A DNA stretch of 45,354 bases from Aquidulcibacter sp. (GTDB lineage Bacteria > Pseudomonadota > Alphaproteobacteria > Caulobacterales > Aquidulcibacteraceae): positions 1 through 45,354 of the forward strand of contig NZ_JADCBK010000019.1 of the NCBI RefSeq assembly GCF_020253525.1, given 5' to 3'. A program made the translations under genes and the position numbers. The notes under the pieces were generated by a model, which had not been told where the DNA came from, made no database searches, and saw only the letters and a program-made list of their open reading frames with translations. Below are positions 8,591 to 17,813 of this stretch, piece after piece; within the stretch, counting starts at the first letter, position 1, and each line of letters starts with the position of its first letter.

Positions 8591-9691
8591 TTAAGCCAAG
8601 CGGGTGGCAACTTCTTCCCCAATCGCGAAGGAAGAAGTTAGGCCCGGAGAGTCGATCCCGAACAAACAAACTAAGCCTTCGATTCCATGGCTCGTTTGAT
8701 CCAGGATCCGAAAATCCTCAAACTGTTTGAGTGCATTGCCGATTTTCGGCCGAATACCGGTGTAATCCGGCTGCATCAGACTTTCATCCAAGCCCGGCCA
8801 ATAAGCGCGGATCGACTCCGCAAAGATGGTCTTTCGGCTTTCATCGACGCGATAATCTAAAGTCTCAACTGGCTGAACATCCGGGCCAAAACGGGCATTG
8901 CCGCTCATATCCGGTGTCACATGAATGCCCAGCCCACCAGCTGATGGCATCGGATAGATCAGGTGCGAAAAGGGTGCCTTACCGTTGTAGGTAAAGTAAT
9001 TGCCTTTTGCGAACTTGGTTTCTGGTACTAGGGCAGGATCAAGGCCCTCCACCGAAAGACCAGCTTGGGTAGACCAAAGACCGGCGGACAAAATGAGTTG
9101 ACGCGTTGTCAACGTCATCGGCTCATCACCACCAACCCGAACTTCAAAACCACCAGAAATCGGTGTCGCGCCCAAGAAAGGTGCATTGCGAGCAAGTGCT
9201 CCCCCATGATCTTCGATCACCCCCAGCAGAGCCAACATATATGAATGACTGTCTACAATGCCGCTCGAAGGGGACCAAATAGCGGCCTCTGCAACGATCT
9301 CGGGCTCCATTTGTTTGATCTTGTCGGGGCCAATAATCTGCAAGTCCGGAATATCATTGGCATGGCCGCGATCATGGATAACTTGCAGAGCGGCGACATC
9401 AGAGGCCAAAGGGGCGACTATTAGTTTGCCAAGCGCCCGCGCGGATATCCCACGCTCAGCACAGAAGGCGTACATGGCATGTTTGCCCGCTACACAAAGG
9501 CGGGCTTTCAACGAACCCGTCGGGTAATACATGCCCGCATGTATGACTTCGGAATTGCGCGCTGACGTTTCTTCGCCAAAGCGTCCGTTCTTCTCAAGCA
9601 CAATGACACTTTGACCGCGGGCAGCAAGCGCGCGGCCAACGGCTAGTCCCACCGCGCCGGCACCGACAACGATGACATCTGTGTCAGTCAC
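8591..9691 (-). CDS. LhgO-like FAD-dependent oxidoreductase (L-2-hydroxyglutarate oxidase family)
   Basis: A 366-residue DAO-superfamily flavoenzyme. The N-terminal FAD-binding motif VVGAGAVGLAVGRALAARG is at residues 8-26. It is followed by the block RNSEVIHAGMYYP, characteristic of the L-2-hydroxyglutarate oxidase/dehydrogenase group, and the C-terminal FGIDSPGLTSSFAIGEEVA matches the FAD-contact end of the family. The likely reaction is oxidation of L-2-hydroxyglutarate or a related 2-hydroxyacid with electrons passed to quinone or oxygen; the substrate is inferred from motifs only. The start is GTG 9691 with AGG 5-7 bases upstream. It follows msrA on the same strand by 15 bases and probably shares its transcript. 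Confidence 0.85.
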   Translation of the reverse strand: MTDTDVIVVGAGAVGLAVGRALAARGQSVIVLEKNGRFGEETSARNSEVIHAGMYYPTGSLKARLCVAGKHAMYAFCAERGISARALGKLIVAPLASDVAALQVIHDRGHANDIPDLQIIGPDKIKQMEPEIVAEAAIWSPSSGIVDSHSYMLALLGVIEDHGGALARNAPFLGATPISGGFEVRVGGDEPMTLTTRQLILSAGLWSTQAGLSVEGLDPALVPETKFAKGNYFTYNGKAPFSHLIYPMPSAGGLGIHVTPDMSGNARFGPDVQPVETLDYRVDESRKTIFAESIRAYWPGLDESLMQPDYTGIRPKIGNALKQFEDFRILDQTSHGIEGLVCLFGIDSPGLTSSFAIGEEVATRLA

Positions 9692-9706
9692 GACCTAGCT
9701 TTCCTG

Positions 9707-10363
9707 CTAGACTTCAACACCAGTACCGATAGAGCATGCCACACCGGTCCCACCAATCCCACAATAGCCTCCAGGATTTTTGGCCAAGTATTGTTGGTGA
9801 TAATCTTCAGCATAATAGAATTCCGGTGCCTGCATCACTTCGGTTGTAATCGGGCCGTAGCCAGATGTTGCCAAGGCCTTTGCATACTGGGCACGCGCAG
9901 CTTCGGCAACCTGCAAGTCCTGAATATCATTCACATAAATGCCAGACCGATATTGGGTGCCAATGTCGCCTCCCTGGCGCATACCCTGCGTCGGATCGTG
10001 ACTCTCGAAAAAAACCTTCAGTAAGCCCTCTAAAGTAATCTCATTGGGGTCATATACCACCAGAACCACTTCATTATGTCCTGTCATGCCACTGCAGACT
10101 TCTTCATAGGTTGGATTTGGCGTATAGCCAGCGCTATAGCCCACCGCCGTTGAGTAAACGCCAGGCGTCTGCCAGAATTTCCGCTCTGCACCCCAGAAGC
10201 AACCTAAACCGAAAGTCACTGTCTTGAGGTTCTGCGGCCAAGGGCCCTTTAAAGCCCGACCATTGACAAAGTGACGGGCGGGCACATCTAGCGGTGTAGG
10301 TCTGCCCTTCAAAGCTTCGTGAGCCGCTGGCATTTGTAATTTCTTCTGTTTGGAAAATAGCAT
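9707..10363 (-). CDS. msrA: Peptide-methionine (S)-S-oxide reductase
   Basis: Repairs oxidised methionine (S-epimer) in proteins, 218 residues. The catalytic motif [13 protein letters not shown] has its nucleophile at Cys55. Further family blocks follow: [31 protein letters not shown], then FFESHDPTQ and QYRSGIY. Candidate resolving cysteines lie near the C-terminus in GGYCGIGG and VACSIG. There is no export signal, so it acts in the cytoplasm. The start at ATG 10363 has GGAG about 10 bases upstream. It is the first gene of a two-gene unit with the LhgO-like oxidase; the pairing could reflect peroxide made by the oxidase, but that is speculative. Confidence 0.96.
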   Translation of the reverse strand: MLFSKQKKLQMPAAHEALKGRPTPLDVPARHFVNGRALKGPWPQNLKTVTFGLGCFWGAERKFWQTPGVYSTAVGYSAGYTPNPTYEEVCSGMTGHNEVVLVVYDPNEITLEGLLKVFFESHDPTQGMRQGGDIGTQYRSGIYVNDIQDLQVAEAARAQYAKALATSGYGPITTEVMQAPEFYYAEDYHQQYLAKNPGGYCGIGGTGVACSIGTGVEV

Positions 10364-10476
10364 AGTAATCGCTCCAGAGCTTTCCTAGATATAGGTCTTA
10401 AGATCGTTTACGCCAGATGCGTCTTTCGGGTTGCGTGTCAGTCTTTGATTAATCACATTCTGCCACACCTACTAGG

Positions 10477-11535
10477 ATGAGTATGACAGCTGAACTTGCC
10501 ACTCCGCGATTGCTTCCCCGCCGTTTTGGTTTGAGCAAACCAAAGTTGGAGGTGCATGAAGGTGATTTGGCGCGCGCTGATCTAATTTTGTCGCGTGCTA
10601 CCTATTGCGACCCGCAGTCCAACGCAGCCCTGTTAGGCGACAAGCGGTTGTTGTTTTCTCCGTCGGGTCGCAGCTTCTTAAGCTTTGCTCCAAAAGGGCG
10701 GACTTGGCTGGCCTTTGGTGCGCCAGTTGGCCAAGCTGAAGAAGCAACCAGCCTTGCACAGCGCTTTATCCATCTAGCTCGAAATCGTGGTGCAAAGCCG
10801 GCATTTTATGGGATTGGTCCAAATTTTGACCCCATTGCTGAAGCGCTGAATCTGCACAAGGTAAAGACGGGCGAACGCGCAATTTTAGACCTCACGACTT
10901 TTTCCCTCGACGGCAAACAACGCCAAGTCATTCGGACCCACCGCAATCGACACATTAAGAACCAATTTAGCGTGCGGATTGAAGGTCCGGGTGCCGTGCG
11001 TGCTAATCTCGCTCGTTTGCAGACAATTTCTGACCAATGGCTGGCTCATCAGGCAGGGGGTGAAAAGGGCTTTGGGCTAGGCCGATTTGATGTCCACTAT
11101 ATCGATCGACTGCCTTTGGCGACCGTGCGTGCAGCCGATGGCCATATTGCCGCCTTTGCCTGCCTTTGGCCTACCGCAGACAAATCTCGCATAGGCGTTG
11201 ACCTGATGCGTTATGGAGAAGACGCACCGAACGGCGTGATGGATTATCTCTTCGCAGAGCTTTTCTTGTGGGCCAAATCGGAAGGCTATCAGGCGTTTGA
11301 CTTGAATACTTCGCCTTTGGCTGGCGTCGAGCCATGTAGCCGCTCGCCTTTCGTCACCAATCTCGCCAAGCTGATGTACGAGCATGGCGAGAAGCTGTAC
11401 AATTTCCAAGGGGTCCGGCGGTTCAAAAACAAATTCCATCCGGACTGGGAGGATGTGTATTTGGCCGCCCCAAAGGGTGTCTCACATTTTGTAGCTTTGG
11501 CGCGCGCGACCCTATTGATCAATCGGCCACAATAG
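10477..11535 (+). CDS. Stand-alone MprF C-terminal-type (DUF2156) lipid aminoacyltransferase domain
   Basis: A 352-residue soluble protein resembling the C-terminal phosphatidylglycerol lysyltransferase domain of MprF/LpiA, which moves an aminoacyl group from tRNA to lipid. Recognisable blocks are NAALLGDKRLLFSPSGRSFLSF near residue 49, GFGLGRFDVHYI near 197, VDLMRYGEDAPNGVMDYLFAELFLWAKSEGY near 240, and GEKLYNFQGVRRFKNKFHPDWE near 307. The membrane flippase half of MprF is missing and no transmembrane segment is seen. AGG directly before the first ATG suggests that ATG 10483 may be the true start. The acceptor and amino acid cannot be read from sequence. It is divergent from msrA and followed by a VOC-protein gene. 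Confidence 0.8.
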   Translation: MSMTAELATPRLLPRRFGLSKPKLEVHEGDLARADLILSRATYCDPQSNAALLGDKRLLFSPSGRSFLSFAPKGRTWLAFGAPVGQAEEATSLAQRFIHLARNRGAKPAFYGIGPNFDPIAEALNLHKVKTGERAILDLTTFSLDGKQRQVIRTHRNRHIKNQFSVRIEGPGAVRANLARLQTISDQWLAHQAGGEKGFGLGRFDVHYIDRLPLATVRAADGHIAAFACLWPTADKSRIGVDLMRYGEDAPNGVMDYLFAELFLWAKSEGYQAFDLNTSPLAGVEPCSRSPFVTNLAKLMYEHGEKLYNFQGVRRFKNKFHPDWEDVYLAAPKGVSHFVALARATLLINRPQ

Positions 11536-11598
11536 CTGCTCAGCCCGTACGCCAATATCCGCACTCGACTTCACAGAAAGCCCGGCTAGAGTGTTCGC

Positions 11599-12636
11599 AT
11601 GCGTACGATCCTCTTTGCCTTTCTGTCGTTTGTGACCTTATGTGTCAGTCCTGTTTCTGTAACAGCCAAGTCCCTCCAGCCTGAGATCGGTAAAGGTTGG
11701 CAAGAGGTGGTTGTTCATGTCGCAAACCCTGCCCCTTGGGTTAGCTTCTTTACAGAAGACGCGGGTTGGAAGGTGGCTTCACGTGGGCCGATCGACCCTA
11801 TTGTTCTCAAGGCTTGGAAGTTAGAAGGCAATGTTACCGGCACAGAGGTGCTACTGGTGAATGAAGGTGACGCAAAAGGTTGGATCCGCTTGGTCACCTT
11901 GAAGGGCGTTAAATCAGAGCCAATCCGGCCGGCGGCACAGGCTTGGGATCCGGGTGGCTGGTTTTCGCTTATGACCCGCTCACGAGACGCGACTACGATT
12001 TATAACAAGGCGATTTCCCGTGGCTGGACCGCTTACAATAGTCCACAAGAGTTCAGCTTCGGTGGCGTTCAATTACGCAATGTCGTGATCCGCGGACCTG
12101 ATGGCGTCAATGTGTCGATCTATGAGCGGTTGGCACCTAAACTGGAAGGGTGGGAGACCATTAAGGGCATCAGTCGGGTGTTCAATGTCATGACTATGGT
12201 CAAGGATTTCGAAGCCGAACGCGCTTTCTTCCAAGAGGGCTTGGGCTTTGGCGCTTGGTTCATTGGCAATTATGAAGATACGACCGAAGTCGCCACCAAT
12301 TTCGGCTTGCCCGTCAATTTCTCAACTCAAATCCCGCGCCGATCAGGGATTTTATGGGAGACCCAAAGCGAAGATGGTCGGGTTGAGCTGATGCGCTTTG
12401 TCGGTCTCGAAGGGGTAGACCATGCCTCCCGCGCCCGCTTTTCAAATCGCGGGATTGTCGCAATTCGGCTGCCCGTTCCAAATCTGGAAGCATGGATCGC
12501 CAAGGTGCGGGCCAAGGGCATCGAGGTAAATGGCACGAATCTGACAGCGCACCTCGCGCCATATGGCCGGGTGAAAACAGCTTGGGTGCAATCCCCAAAT
12601 GGCGGAATCGTCGAAGCTTTTGAAGTCCTGCCCTAG
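11599..12636 (+). CDS. Exported VOC/glyoxalase-superfamily protein
   Basis: A 345-residue protein with a signal peptide (cleavage probably after VTA-K near residue 24). Two vicinal-oxygen-chelate-type modules can be seen, one starting at WQEVVVHVANPAPWVSFFTEDAGW and one at SRVFNVMTMVKDFEAERAFFQEGLGF. The beta-strand-rich end of the last module reads AWVQSPNGGIVEAFEVL. VOC proteins are usually metal-dependent dioxygenases, isomerases or resistance proteins, and the reaction here is unknown. An exported member is less usual than a cytoplasmic one. Its stop overlaps the stop of the convergent siroheme gene by 4 bases. Confidence 0.7.
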   Translation: MRTILFAFLSFVTLCVSPVSVTAKSLQPEIGKGWQEVVVHVANPAPWVSFFTEDAGWKVASRGPIDPIVLKAWKLEGNVTGTEVLLVNEGDAKGWIRLVTLKGVKSEPIRPAAQAWDPGGWFSLMTRSRDATTIYNKAISRGWTAYNSPQEFSFGGVQLRNVVIRGPDGVNVSIYERLAPKLEGWETIKGISRVFNVMTMVKDFEAERAFFQEGLGFGAWFIGNYEDTTEVATNFGLPVNFSTQIPRRSGILWETQSEDGRVELMRFVGLEGVDHASRARFSNRGIVAIRLPVPNLEAWIAKVRAKGIEVNGTNLTAHLAPYGRVKTAWVQSPNGGIVEAFEVLP

Positions 12637-13208
12637 AGGGAATCGCCAAGGTTTGGAGGCCCGAAGGCTGCGATCAGTTTCGCAAAAGCCGCTTCCCGCA
12701 TCTCGGCCATAGTTGCTCCAGATTCCTTCTGTTTCAGGCGCTCAGCGGCAAGAGTCTCCATCATCTCATCCCAAGCCTCTGGGAATGTGGCAGCCAAGCG
12801 TTCCCGCACAAATGAGGCCGCCGCGGGGCTACCGCCACCGGTCCCCGCGCTCAATACTAAACGGCCGCGACGGACCACTGCAGGCGTATGGAAGTCACAA
12901 AGGGGAAGAACGTCCTCTGTATTGAGAAGGACCTTTGCAGCGCGCGCCGCAGCCCCTAAAGCCTCGGCCTCTGCCGGCTCGAGATCTGCCACCCACAACA
13001 CTTGCAGGGAGGCCAAATCATCCGCATTGGGCAAACGTGCAATCAGATCAGTGCCTGCCGCCGCCGCAAGGTCTGGTCCGGGGCAATCAGAGAAGAGCAA
13101 GGGGGTAACACCTAGACCCTGAAACCATCCCAAACGGCGAACGGCCAGGGGGCCGCGCCCCACCAGGCCGATCTGAGTCTGCGCTGGGTCTAAATGAATT
13201 GGGATCAT
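12633..13208 (-). CDS. Precorrin-2 dehydrogenase/sirohydrochlorin ferrochelatase (CysG N-terminal-type)
   Basis: A 191-residue protein of the siroheme synthase N-terminal (Met8p/CysG-N) family. It would oxidise precorrin-2 with NAD and insert iron to give siroheme for sulfite or nitrite reductases. Visible features are the dinucleotide-binding start IGLVGRGPLAVRRLGWF near residue 13 and the family block NTEDVLPLCDFHTPAVVRRGRLVLSAGTGGGSPAAASFVRERL near residues 96-138. The methyltransferase half of full-length CysG is absent. AAGGTG nine bases before ATG 13208 supports the start. No sulfate-reduction genes lie nearby. Confidence 0.85.
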   Translation of the reverse strand: MIPIHLDPAQTQIGLVGRGPLAVRRLGWFQGLGVTPLLFSDCPGPDLAAAAGTDLIARLPNADDLASLQVLWVADLEPAEAEALGAAARAAKVLLNTEDVLPLCDFHTPAVVRRGRLVLSAGTGGGSPAAASFVRERLAATFPEAWDEMMETLAAERLKQKESGATMAEMREAAFAKLIAAFGPPNLGDSL

Positions 13209-13380
13209 ACCGGCACCTTTTCAACTTTGGGCACCATTTAGGCGTCTTTCTGGTGAGATTGAAGCCCACACGAGGCCTAGGACTAAATGCCGCGCCGATT
13301 ACGGTTGTGATTGCTCGACGCGGCTTCGGAATTGGCGCAAATAACCAGCTCACGATTTCTTGATAAAGGAATAAAGCCCC

Positions 13381-14082
13381 ATGCCCCGACATCATGGACA
13401 TACCGAACGCCACGCCATTGCTCGCATTGGCTGGCTTCGCGCCGCCGTTCTGGGTGCCAATGATGGCATTGTATCAACTGCAAGTCTTATTGTGGGTGTA
13501 GCTGCCGCAGCAGCAGCCCGGGACTCCATCCTCTTAACAGGTGTCGCAGGCTTAGTGGCTGGCGCTATGTCCATGGCAGCGGGCGAATATGTCTCGGTTA
13601 GCTCGCAAGCCGATAGTGAGGCTGCCGATATCTCGAAGGAGCGTCAAGAACTGCTTGAGACCCCGGATCACGAACTTGCCGAACTGACGGCAATCTACAT
13701 AGCTCGAGGTCTCGAACGGGACCTTGCGCATCAGGTCGCCGTCCAAATGACTGCCCATGATGCGTTGGCCGCCCACACGCGGGACGAATTGGGCATTAGC
13801 GAACACACCACCGCCAAGCCCATTCAAGCTGCTTTGACGTCTGCCGCCACCTTTAGCGTTGGAGCAGCCTTGCCCTTGGCAACCGTAATGCTTGTTCCAG
13901 CGACGATCATTATACCGGCTGTGTCGATTAGCGCACTTGTTTTTCTTGGAGTTCTTGGCGGACTAGGCGCAACCACCGGCGGCGCTAAACCCTTACCCGC
14001 TGTTTTGCGCGTGACGTTCTGGGGGGCACTGGCGATGGGGCTGACCGCAGGAATCGGCCATATGATTGGCGGGGCGATCTAA
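13381..14082 (+). CDS. VIT1/CCC1-family iron/manganese transporter
   Basis: A 233-residue integral membrane protein of the vacuolar iron transporter family, which exports Fe(II) or Mn(II) from the cytoplasm. The first helix carries the family block RAAVLGANDGIVSTASLIVGVA (residues about 20-41, including the conserved Asp). The second has GVAGLVAGAMSMAAGEYVSVSSQ, typical of this family. Three further hydrophobic segments lie in the C-terminal half. The central region (about 80-135) is charged and helical, as expected for the cytosolic metal-binding domain. AAAGGA stands 11 bases before ATG 13381. It lies between a siroheme-type ferrochelatase gene and a TonB receptor, which hints at iron handling. 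Confidence 0.92.
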   Translation: MPRHHGHTERHAIARIGWLRAAVLGANDGIVSTASLIVGVAAAAAARDSILLTGVAGLVAGAMSMAAGEYVSVSSQADSEAADISKERQELLETPDHELAELTAIYIARGLERDLAHQVAVQMTAHDALAAHTRDELGISEHTTAKPIQAALTSAATFSVGAALPLATVMLVPATIIIPAVSISALVFLGVLGGLGATTGGAKPLPAVLRVTFWGALAMGLTAGIGHMIGGAI

Positions 14083-14209
14083 AGCATCGCTTTTTCCAGC
14101 TGCGGATGTGTGTCATTTTGGCAATGATGCTCAAGAAACGTGCACACGGCGTGATCACATTGACGAAGTTGAGCTTCTTATAGCCGTTTGGGCACCTCGC
14201 GACCCCACC

Positions 14210-14225
14210 GCCGCGCTTGCGCGGC
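14210..14225. other. Short GC-rich hairpin upstream of the TonB receptor gene
   Basis: A perfect 6-bp stem, GCCGCG and CGCGGC, with loop CTTG in the 265-base non-coding stretch 14083-14347 between the VIT-family gene and the TonB receptor gene. It has no T tract. It could be a weak terminator for the upstream gene or a leader structure of the receptor mRNA; the sequence does not decide. I saw nothing else convincing in this gap. Confidence 0.3.
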
Positions 14226-14347
14226 TACGCAACACGAGATTAGTATATCCTTTCTGATGGGGGCATCGGCAGTCACTGGCATCTGCGTCATGACCGAGAT
14301 TCCCATACCTTTTGATGTTTTCGCATTGAGCTTTGGGAGAATGAGCC

Positions 14348-17329
14348 ATGAAACTTCGCAACTGGGCACAGGTCGGTTTGTTGACCTGCTTAGCCGGCCC
14401 CGCGTTGGCACAAACAGCTGCCACCACACCAGAGGCCGAGGCCAAGCCGGTCGAAACGATTATCGTGACCGGATCTAGCATCCGTCGGCAAGTCGAAACG
14501 AGTGCCCTGCCTTTGCAGATCGTTAGCCGAGACGATCTGAGACGCGAAGGTATCTCCAGCCCCGAGCAATTGATCGCTTATCTGACAGCCAACGTTGCCG
14601 GTATCGACAACCTAGCTTCCAACGCTGACGTAACTGAGAATCGTGGCGCTCGTGGTGGCTCATTTGCAAACCTGCGCGGCCAAGGCTCGGCGGGGACTTT
14701 GATCCTACTCAATGGGCGTCGCGTCGCGGCGCACGGGATCAATGGTGGCGCAGTTGATATCAACCAATTGCCCGTTGCCGCCATGCAGCGCATCGACGTT
14801 CTGAAAGATGGGGCATCGGCAATTTATGGTACCGATGCCATCGGTGGCGTTATCAACTTCATCACGCGGACAGATTTCCAAGGCCTGAATGCGCGCGTCT
14901 TCACCGATGTAACAGAGCAGGGCGGCGGGAACATTTATCAAGCCTCATTGTTGGGCGGGTATGGGGATATCTCGACCCAAAACTTCAATATTATGGCAAC
15001 CGTCAGCTATCGGAAAAACGAAGAATTGCTGGCTAGTGAGCGTGACTTTATCGACACTTTCCAAATCAATCGTGGTCTGTCCGTCGACACACGCGGAACG
15101 CCATTCGGGACTATTTTCCCGCTGGCGACCACCTCAGCCACGCCCTTTACGCCTAACGGCACACTCTGGGGCACTGCCACAACTGCACCGCTGGTCCCAG
15201 GGTCAACGACGCTTCGCTACACCAATGGTGTGAACCCATTGGCTTTACCAGGTGGTCTTGGCTGTTCAGCCATTAAAGATTTGGACGATTATGCGGAACA
15301 GCTTTGGTTCTCGCCCACCAATTCGGTAACGGCAAGTTTGGCTTGTTCCTGGGATTCTGGGGAGCAAGCCAGCATTCAACAAGAGCAAGAGACCTTAAAC
15401 GGTCTGGTCCGTGCTGTTTATCGTCTCGGCAATCATCAGATTGTTGGTGAATTCACCGCTTCAGACGCTACCGCTGACAACCGTTTCTCGCACATTCAGC
15501 TCATTCCCAATGCGACGGCAATCACCGGCCCTGACTCAACCTCATTGAACTTCGCTTATTTCCGCGTTCCAGGTGTCAATGAGGCAATCTATGACCGGAT
15601 CGCAAATGCGCTGGTGGCAGCCTTCCCAACCGATACGGCTTTGGCTGGTCGCCGCGCGCTGAACCTGCCAATTGCAATGCGCTGGCGCTGTATTGAGTGC
15701 GGACGTCGTGAAATCAGCACCAATACCAAAACCAGCCGCTTCTTCTTGGGTGCCGATGGGCCCTTGCCATTTGGTGACTGGAACTATCGCGTTGGTGCTT
15801 CTCAAGCCACCAGTGAAGCGGAATCAACTTTGGGCAGCGGGTATTATTACCGCAACGCACTCACGGTTAATGGTGTTCAGCGGAACAACGGCATCGTGAA
15901 TGTGTTCAACTCTGGGGTCATCAATCCATTCCTATTGCCCGGCCAACAGCAAACTGCCGCCGCTCTTGCGGCACTCGAAACAGCCTCTGCTCGCGGTGTC
16001 ACTCTGTTTGGTGGCAAGTTCACCGTCACCCAATTTGACGGATCTATGTCCGGGCCGATTTTTGACCTTCCAGGCGGCAAAGCCTACGCGGCTATTGGCT
16101 TCGACTTCCGTACAGAAGAGTACGAGTTCAATGGCGATCGTCGTGTTGCTGCAGAACGGGCCAACATTCTGGGCGCCCCGTTTGATGATGCCAATGCTCT
16201 CAGCGCCGTAAGCCGGGATGTGAAGGCTGTGTTTGCCGAAATGGTTTTCCCAGTCCTCGAGAACCTTGAATTCACCATTGCCGGACGGGTTGACGAATAT
16301 GACGGATTTGGTCGGACAACCAATCCAAAATACTCATTCAAATATAAGCCATTGGACATGTTGTTATTCCGCGGCTCTTACAGCACTGGGTTCCGCGTTC
16401 CATCGTTCAACCAAATCTATAATGGTGTGACGGCGGTCGACTTGGCCTTGGGCTCAGCAGTGGTAGATCCCAAAACCTGCCCAACCTTGGTTGTTTCCAC
16501 CTTGCCCGGATGCGGAAACATTTTGGACCTCGGGCCAGTCCGTGAAATCACTGGCGGCAATCTGGGCCTCGGCCCAGAAGAGGCTGAGAATCTTTCCTTT
16601 GGCTTTGTCTTGAATTTTGCCAAGAATGCTTCGGCTTCGGTCGATTGGTGGCGGATTGAGCGTACGGGCACAATTGCAACCCTGACCCGCACGCAATTGC
16701 AACAGAACTATGCTGACTTCGAGGACAAATTCGTCCGCGACCCTGTGTCGGGCCGAATCATAACCATCGATCGCCGTATCTTGAACGCTGGCGGCAATTT
16801 GATGGAAGGTATGGAAATCAGCTTGCGAAATAGCGGTGAGATCATGGGCACGAAGTGGAGCGCAGCGCTCGACGGTACCCACATTATCAACCGCCAATCT
16901 AAGCTTCTGCCATCAGCACCCTATGGTGCCAATGAAGTTGACAGATGGACTCGCTTCCAGGACTTGACCCTGTCTTGGCGTCATAATGCCTATGTGACGC
17001 TGACCCGCGGTGACTGGTCAGCGACTTTGTCGCAGTCCTTTACCCCGAGCTATCTAGACAATGCGAACTATCTGGGCATTGCGTCAGGTGTTTTCGTGCC
17101 GACGAATTATCAGCAACGGGTAAAAAGCTACACGCGGTACAATACCACTGTGACCTATCGCGGGATCAAGAATATGGTGATCACCGGCGGGATCAAGAAC
17201 CTGTTGAACGAAGATCCACCCTTCACCTTGAGCTATGATTCTGACTTGGGCAGCGGTAGCTCGTGGGACCCACGTGTAACCGATCCACGCGGCCGCGCGT
17301 TCACGCTTAGCCTCGAATATGAATTCTAA
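14348..17329 (+). CDS. TonB-dependent outer-membrane receptor
   Basis: A 993-residue outer-membrane transporter. The N-terminus has a signal peptide cleaved after ALA-QTAA (residue about 22), then a TonB-box-like stretch ETIIVTGSSIRR. The plug domain follows, with RGQGSAGTLILLNGRRVA and the block VLKDGASAIYGTDAIGGVINFITR. The beta-barrel occupies the rest, with FRGSYSTGFRVPSFNQIY near residue 675, and the protein ends in an aromatic C-terminus, SLEYEF, needed for barrel insertion. GGGAGAATGAGCC before ATG 14348 supplies the ribosome binding site. This receptor type, with a long plug and the VTGSSIRR start, is abundant in sphingomonads and caulobacters. The substrate (siderophore, sugar or peptide) cannot be read; no transport partner is adjacent. 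Confidence 0.94.
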   Translation: MKLRNWAQVGLLTCLAGPALAQTAATTPEAEAKPVETIIVTGSSIRRQVETSALPLQIVSRDDLRREGISSPEQLIAYLTANVAGIDNLASNADVTENRGARGGSFANLRGQGSAGTLILLNGRRVAAHGINGGAVDINQLPVAAMQRIDVLKDGASAIYGTDAIGGVINFITRTDFQGLNARVFTDVTEQGGGNIYQASLLGGYGDISTQNFNIMATVSYRKNEELLASERDFIDTFQINRGLSVDTRGTPFGTIFPLATTSATPFTPNGTLWGTATTAPLVPGSTTLRYTNGVNPLALPGGLGCSAIKDLDDYAEQLWFSPTNSVTASLACSWDSGEQASIQQEQETLNGLVRAVYRLGNHQIVGEFTASDATADNRFSHIQLIPNATAITGPDSTSLNFAYFRVPGVNEAIYDRIANALVAAFPTDTALAGRRALNLPIAMRWRCIECGRREISTNTKTSRFFLGADGPLPFGDWNYRVGASQATSEAESTLGSGYYYRNALTVNGVQRNNGIVNVFNSGVINPFLLPGQQQTAAALAALETASARGVTLFGGKFTVTQFDGSMSGPIFDLPGGKAYAAIGFDFRTEEYEFNGDRRVAAERANILGAPFDDANALSAVSRDVKAVFAEMVFPVLENLEFTIAGRVDEYDGFGRTTNPKYSFKYKPLDMLLFRGSYSTGFRVPSFNQIYNGVTAVDLALGSAVVDPKTCPTLVVSTLPGCGNILDLGPVREITGGNLGLGPEEAENLSFGFVLNFAKNASASVDWWRIERTGTIATLTRTQLQQNYADFEDKFVRDPVSGRIITIDRRILNAGGNLMEGMEISLRNSGEIMGTKWSAALDGTHIINRQSKLLPSAPYGANEVDRWTRFQDLTLSWRHNAYVTLTRGDWSATLSQSFTPSYLDNANYLGIASGVFVPTNYQQRVKSYTRYNTTVTYRGIKNMVITGGIKNLLNEDPPFTLSYDSDLGSGSSWDPRVTDPRGRAFTLSLEYEF

Positions 17330-17360
17330 AGCCAGACCTGCTTCTGAAATCGCAGATATG

Positions 17361-17389
17361 AAAACGGGGCCTGATGGCCCCGTTTTTTT
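17361..17389 (+). terminator. Rho-independent terminator after the TonB receptor gene
   Basis: A perfect 11-bp stem, AAAACGGGGCC and GGCCCCGTTTT, with tetraloop TGAT and a seven-base T run beginning inside the right arm. It lies 31 bases after the receptor stop. The A-rich left side means it could also work for transcription coming from the opposite strand. Confidence 0.95.
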
Positions 17390-17426
17390 GTTTGAGGGAT
17401 ATAGTTCCCAATGATTATCGTCAGGC

Positions 17427-17597
17427 TTAGCGGCTGCCGATCGATGTGCCGATGCTATTGAAGCGAAGGCTCATATTGTTGCCGAGACGACCCAAGGAGG
17501 TGATCAACACAACTGCGATCAATGCGGCGATCAAACCATATTCAATGGCTGTTGCGCCAGATTGGCCCTTCCGAAACTTTTGCAGAAACTTTTTCAA
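17427..17597 (-). CDS. Flp/Fap-type pilin (class IVb prepilin)
   Basis: A 56-residue major pilin of the Tad type. The short basic leader LKKFLQKFRKGQSG is followed by the processed N-terminus ATAIEYGLIAALIAVVLITSLG, containing the Glu and Tyr conserved in Flp pilins and the hydrophobic core helix; prepilin peptidase would cut after the Gly before ATAIEYG. I place the start at TTG 17597, because GAAGGA lies about 9 bases upstream and the leader then has normal length; a longer frame to 17672 would add 25 implausible residues. No tad/cpa assembly genes are adjacent, so this is an orphan pilin that would use a machine encoded elsewhere. Confidence 0.88.
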   Translation of the reverse strand: MKKFLQKFRKGQSGATAIEYGLIAALIAVVLITSLGRLGNNMSLRFNSIGTSIGSR

Positions 17598-17703
17598 CGG
17601 ACTTTTCCTTCTGACATGCGCACGTGAGACGGTGCCTTCTATTCGAGATACCTGTCTCCACAATGGCCACACTTAAAGCAAAACAATAAAAATCAGGTAA
17701 AAC

Positions 17704-17723
17704 TGATAGTTTGAAACTTATCA
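17704..17723. promoter_or_regulatory. Operator-like dyad in the AT-rich flp upstream region
   Basis: The gap 17673-17813 between the flp pilin and the next minus-strand gene is distinctly AT-rich. It contains TGATAGTTTGAAACTTATCA, an imperfect palindrome with one extra T in the right arm. It lies about 110 bases before the flp start and 90 bases after the stop of the upstream gene. It could be an operator or a transcript-end hairpin. Confidence 0.25.
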
Positions 17724-17813
17724 TTCATAGTATTACTAAAGCTCTGCACTAAAATGGGCCAGATAATTTTAGATTATCATAGGTATCTACCAGCAAATTA
17801 AACCCATTAGTAA

